Shown: positions 5,552-7,153 of the stretch, piece after piece | How the letters are laid out: each line of letters opens with the position of its first letter | Position numbering within the stretch: the stretch's first letter is position 1 | Assembly (NCBI GenBank): GCA_002730855.1 | Contig: PCBA01000025.1 | Location: forward strand, 1-7,153 | Direction: 5' to 3' | Length of the DNA: 7,153 bases | Source of the DNA: Gammaproteobacteria bacterium | GTDB lineage: Bacteria; Pseudomonadota; Gammaproteobacteria; Magnimaribacterales; Magnimaribacteraceae | Translations under genes and position numbers: made by a program | Notes under the pieces: model-generated | What the model saw: only the letters and a program-made list of their open reading frames with translations | Databases searched by the model: none | What the model was told of the DNA's origin: nothing

Positions 5552-5579
5552 ATAATAAACAAAGAAAATAATAAATCAA
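5552..5579 (-). promoter_or_regulatory. Predicted promoter of the SAM-II/ompW transcript
   Basis: The minus strand has TATTAT (5552-5557) as -10 and TTGATT (5574-5579) as -35, with a 16-nt spacer. The start near 5545 would place the aptamer at the very 5' end of the RNA, as for metY. The region is very AT-rich, so other -10 choices are possible. Confidence 0.5.
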
Positions 5580-5586
5580 TAAAAAT

Positions 5587-5595
5587 TGTTAGAAT
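5587..5595 (+). promoter_or_regulatory. Predicted extended -10 promoter of tRNA-Arg and the carboxylase gene
   Basis: TGTTAGAAT fits an extended -10 (TG, one base, TAGAAT) with a start expected near 5602, four bases before the mature tRNA. No convincing -35 is present. It is back-to-back with the ompW leader promoter. Confidence 0.4.
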
Positions 5596-5605
5596 ACTTT
5601 AAAAG

Positions 5606-5682
5606 GCCCCGTTAGCTCAGCCGGATAGAGCGCTGGATTCCTAATCCAGAGGCCATAGGTTCAAATCCTGTACGGGGCACCA
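5606..5682 (+). tRNA. tRNA-Arg (anticodon CCT)
   Basis: A full 77-nt cloverleaf is present. The acceptor GCCCCGT pairs with ACGGGGC, the D arm is GCTC/GAGC, and the anticodon stem CTGGA/TCCAG carries the loop TTCCTAA with anticodon CCT, which reads AGG (Arg). The T arm is ATAGG/CCTGT around TTCAAAT with one G-U pair, the discriminator is A, and CCA is encoded. The 3' end lies 5 nt before the start codon of the next gene, so the two are probably transcribed together. Confidence 0.97.
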
Positions 5683-5687
5683 GAAAA

Positions 5688-7153
5688 ATGAATTGGAAGA
5701 AAGAGACAGTAGAATTAAAAAAAAGAAGAGCTCTTGCTAAACAGCAAGGGGGTGATGAAGCTATTGATATTCAGCATTCGAAAGGGCGGCTTACTTTAAG
5801 AGAAAGAATAGAAAGATTACTAGATAAAGGTTCTTTTCAAGAACAAGGAGAAATTGCTGGTGGCTCTGAAACCAATGAGAAAGGAGAAATAGAATCCTTG
5901 ACCCCGGCAAATTTTATTTTGGGGTTTGGAAAGATCAACGGAAAACAAGTTGTGGTGGGTGGAGAAGACTTTACTGTTAAAGGTGGCTCACCAAATCCAG
6001 CGGGTTTAAGAAAAAGCGTTTACACAGAAGAATTAGCTCTTAAATACAAAGTTCCTTTAATAAGACTTCATGAAGGTGGTGGCGGATCTGTTGCGGGACC
6101 AGGGAAAAAAAGTAAGGGATATGGGGGAGATCCTGTTTTCTCTAAATCTAGATTTAAATCAGTTGCAGATACTCTAAGAGAAATCCCAGTAGTTTCTGCG
6201 GCGCTAGGTCCAGTAGCTGGAATGCCTGCAGCTAGATTTGTTGCTTCTCATTTTAGGGTCATGACCAAAGAAACTGCACAAATCTTAGTAGCTGGTCCAG
6301 CTGTTGTTGAAAGAGCTTTTGGAATAAAAATGACTAAAGAGGAACTAGGCGGTTCTCAGATCCATAAACTTAATGGAGTAACAGATAATGTTGCAGAGAC
6401 TGAAGAAGACGCTTTTAATCAAATCTCTAAATTTTTATCTTACTTTCCTCAAAATGTATACGAGCTAACGGCGAGAATAGAGACAGATGATCCGTACGAT
6501 AGAGAGGAAGAAGGCTTAATCTCAATAATCCCCAAAGAAAGACAAAAATCATATGAAATGAGAGATATTATTGATTTAGTTTTTGATAAAGGCTCTTTCT
6601 TTGAAATGACTAAATTCTTCGGTAAAGGAATTATTACAGGTTTTGCGAGAATAAACGGTTTTGCAGTTGCTATTTTTGCCAATGACTCAAACTTTTATGC
6701 TGGCTCAATGTCTGCAGAAGGAGCTCAAAAGACTACAAGATTTATCAAATTATGCGATACCTTTAATATCCCTATAGTAAGTTTGGTTGATGAACCAGGA
6801 TTTCTTATAGGTCCAGATGCTGAGAAAGATGGGACCATCCTCCATGGCACTCAAGCAGTCTTAGCTTGTACAGAATCAACAGTGCCTTGGACTACCGTTA
6901 TGATAAGAAAATCCTTTGGAGTTGCGGCAGCAGCTCATTATGGCCCTGATGGGTATGTTTTAGCATGGCCATCTTCTGAATCTGGCCCTCTTCCATTAGA
7001 GGGAGGTGTTGCAGTAGCTTTTAAGAAAGAAATTGCAGAAGCTAAAGACCCTGAAGCAAAAAGAAAAGAGCTAGAAAGTAAGATGGCGAAGAACCAGAAC
7101 CCTTTTCCAAGAGCTGAAGCCTTTTCTGTCCATGAGATCATCGACCCTAGAGA
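5688..7153 (+). CDS. Acyl-CoA carboxylase, carboxyltransferase (beta) subunit, 3' end missing
   Basis: The frame is open for 488 codons to the window edge. The product belongs to the biotin-dependent carboxyltransferase family (propionyl-, methylcrotonyl- and acetyl-CoA carboxylase beta subunits), which moves CO2 from carboxybiotin to an acyl-CoA in the cytoplasm. The N-half has QHSKGRLTLRERIERLLD (29-46), GEDFTVKGGS (92-101) and the first oxyanion glycine cluster EGGGGSVAG (129-137). The C-half has ANDSNFYAGSMS (331-342), DEPGFLIG (368-375) and HYGPDGYVLAWPSSESG (417-433). Visible sequence ends at EIIDPR, which in roughly 510-residue relatives lies near the C-terminus, so few codons are missing. 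The helix after AWPS reads PLPLEGGVAVAF, unlike the MGAKGAVEI of propionyl enzymes, so the substrate is left open. The ATG has no Shine-Dalgarno sequence and sits 5 nt after the tRNA. Confidence 0.93.
   Translation, partial: MNWKKETVELKKRRALAKQQGGDEAIDIQHSKGRLTLRERIERLLDKGSFQEQGEIAGGSETNEKGEIESLTPANFILGFGKINGKQVVVGGEDFTVKGGSPNPAGLRKSVYTEELALKYKVPLIRLHEGGGGSVAGPGKKSKGYGGDPVFSKSRFKSVADTLREIPVVSAALGPVAGMPAARFVASHFRVMTKETAQILVAGPAVVERAFGIKMTKEELGGSQIHKLNGVTDNVAETEEDAFNQISKFLSYFPQNVYELTARIETDDPYDREEEGLISIIPKERQKSYEMRDIIDLVFDKGSFFEMTKFFGKGIITGFARINGFAVAIFANDSNFYAGSMSAEGAQKTTRFIKLCDTFNIPIVSLVDEPGFLIGPDAEKDGTILHGTQAVLACTESTVPWTTVMIRKSFGVAAAAHYGPDGYVLAWPSSESGPLPLEGGVAVAFKKEIAEAKDPEAKRKELESKMAKNQNPFPRAEAFSVHEIIDPR

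Noticed and set aside
6449..6682. 77-codon minus-strand open frame
   Set aside because: It is antisense inside the carboxyltransferase gene, whose plus frame is open and conserved throughout.
6938..7141. 67-codon minus-strand open frame with a hydrophobic N-terminus
   Set aside because: It is antisense to the conserved C-domain of the carboxyltransferase; the hydrophobic look follows from the opposite-strand codons.

Overview
The window is an AT-rich bacterial chromosomal segment with very short intergenic gaps. The gene order ccmA-ccmB-ccmC-ccmD-ccmE (System I cytochrome c maturation), an OmpW-family porin and the streamlined spacing suggest a marine-type, low-GC proteobacterium, most likely a gammaproteobacterium (SAR86-like lineages are one possibility). 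This is an inference from gene content and cannot be settled here. SAM-II riboswitches, of which there are two, are best known from Alphaproteobacteria and marine metagenomes, so an alphaproteobacterium is not excluded.

Positions 1-2539 (minus strand) hold five overlapping genes, ccmA, ccmB, ccmC, ccmD and the 5' part of ccmE, which form one operon reading toward position 1. They export and load heme for periplasmic c-type cytochromes. ccmD (350-508) is only 52 codons long. A short divergent promoter region (2540-2647) carries two copies of the same extended -10 sequence facing apart. It serves ccmA on the minus strand and hisI (histidine biosynthesis) on the plus strand. hisI probably starts at a GTG at 2648, not at the ATG at 2621.

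Positions 3123-5580 (minus strand) form the most interesting block. Two nearly identical SAM-II aptamers lie about 1 kb apart. One precedes metY (O-acetylhomoserine sulfhydrylase) and has a legible terminator/antiterminator switch. The other precedes ompW, with a leader of about 190 nt between them. A possible 27-residue single-pass membrane microprotein sits between ompW and the metY promoter. The arrangement reads as a SAM-controlled unit joining an outer-membrane channel to sulfur assimilation into homocysteine or methionine. The ompW link is unusual and is the main candidate for something undescribed.

Positions 5587-7153 (plus strand) hold a tRNA-Arg(CCT) followed, after only 5 nt, by the start of a biotin-dependent acyl-CoA carboxylase carboxyltransferase subunit. 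That gene is open to the end of the window and lacks only its last few tens of codons.
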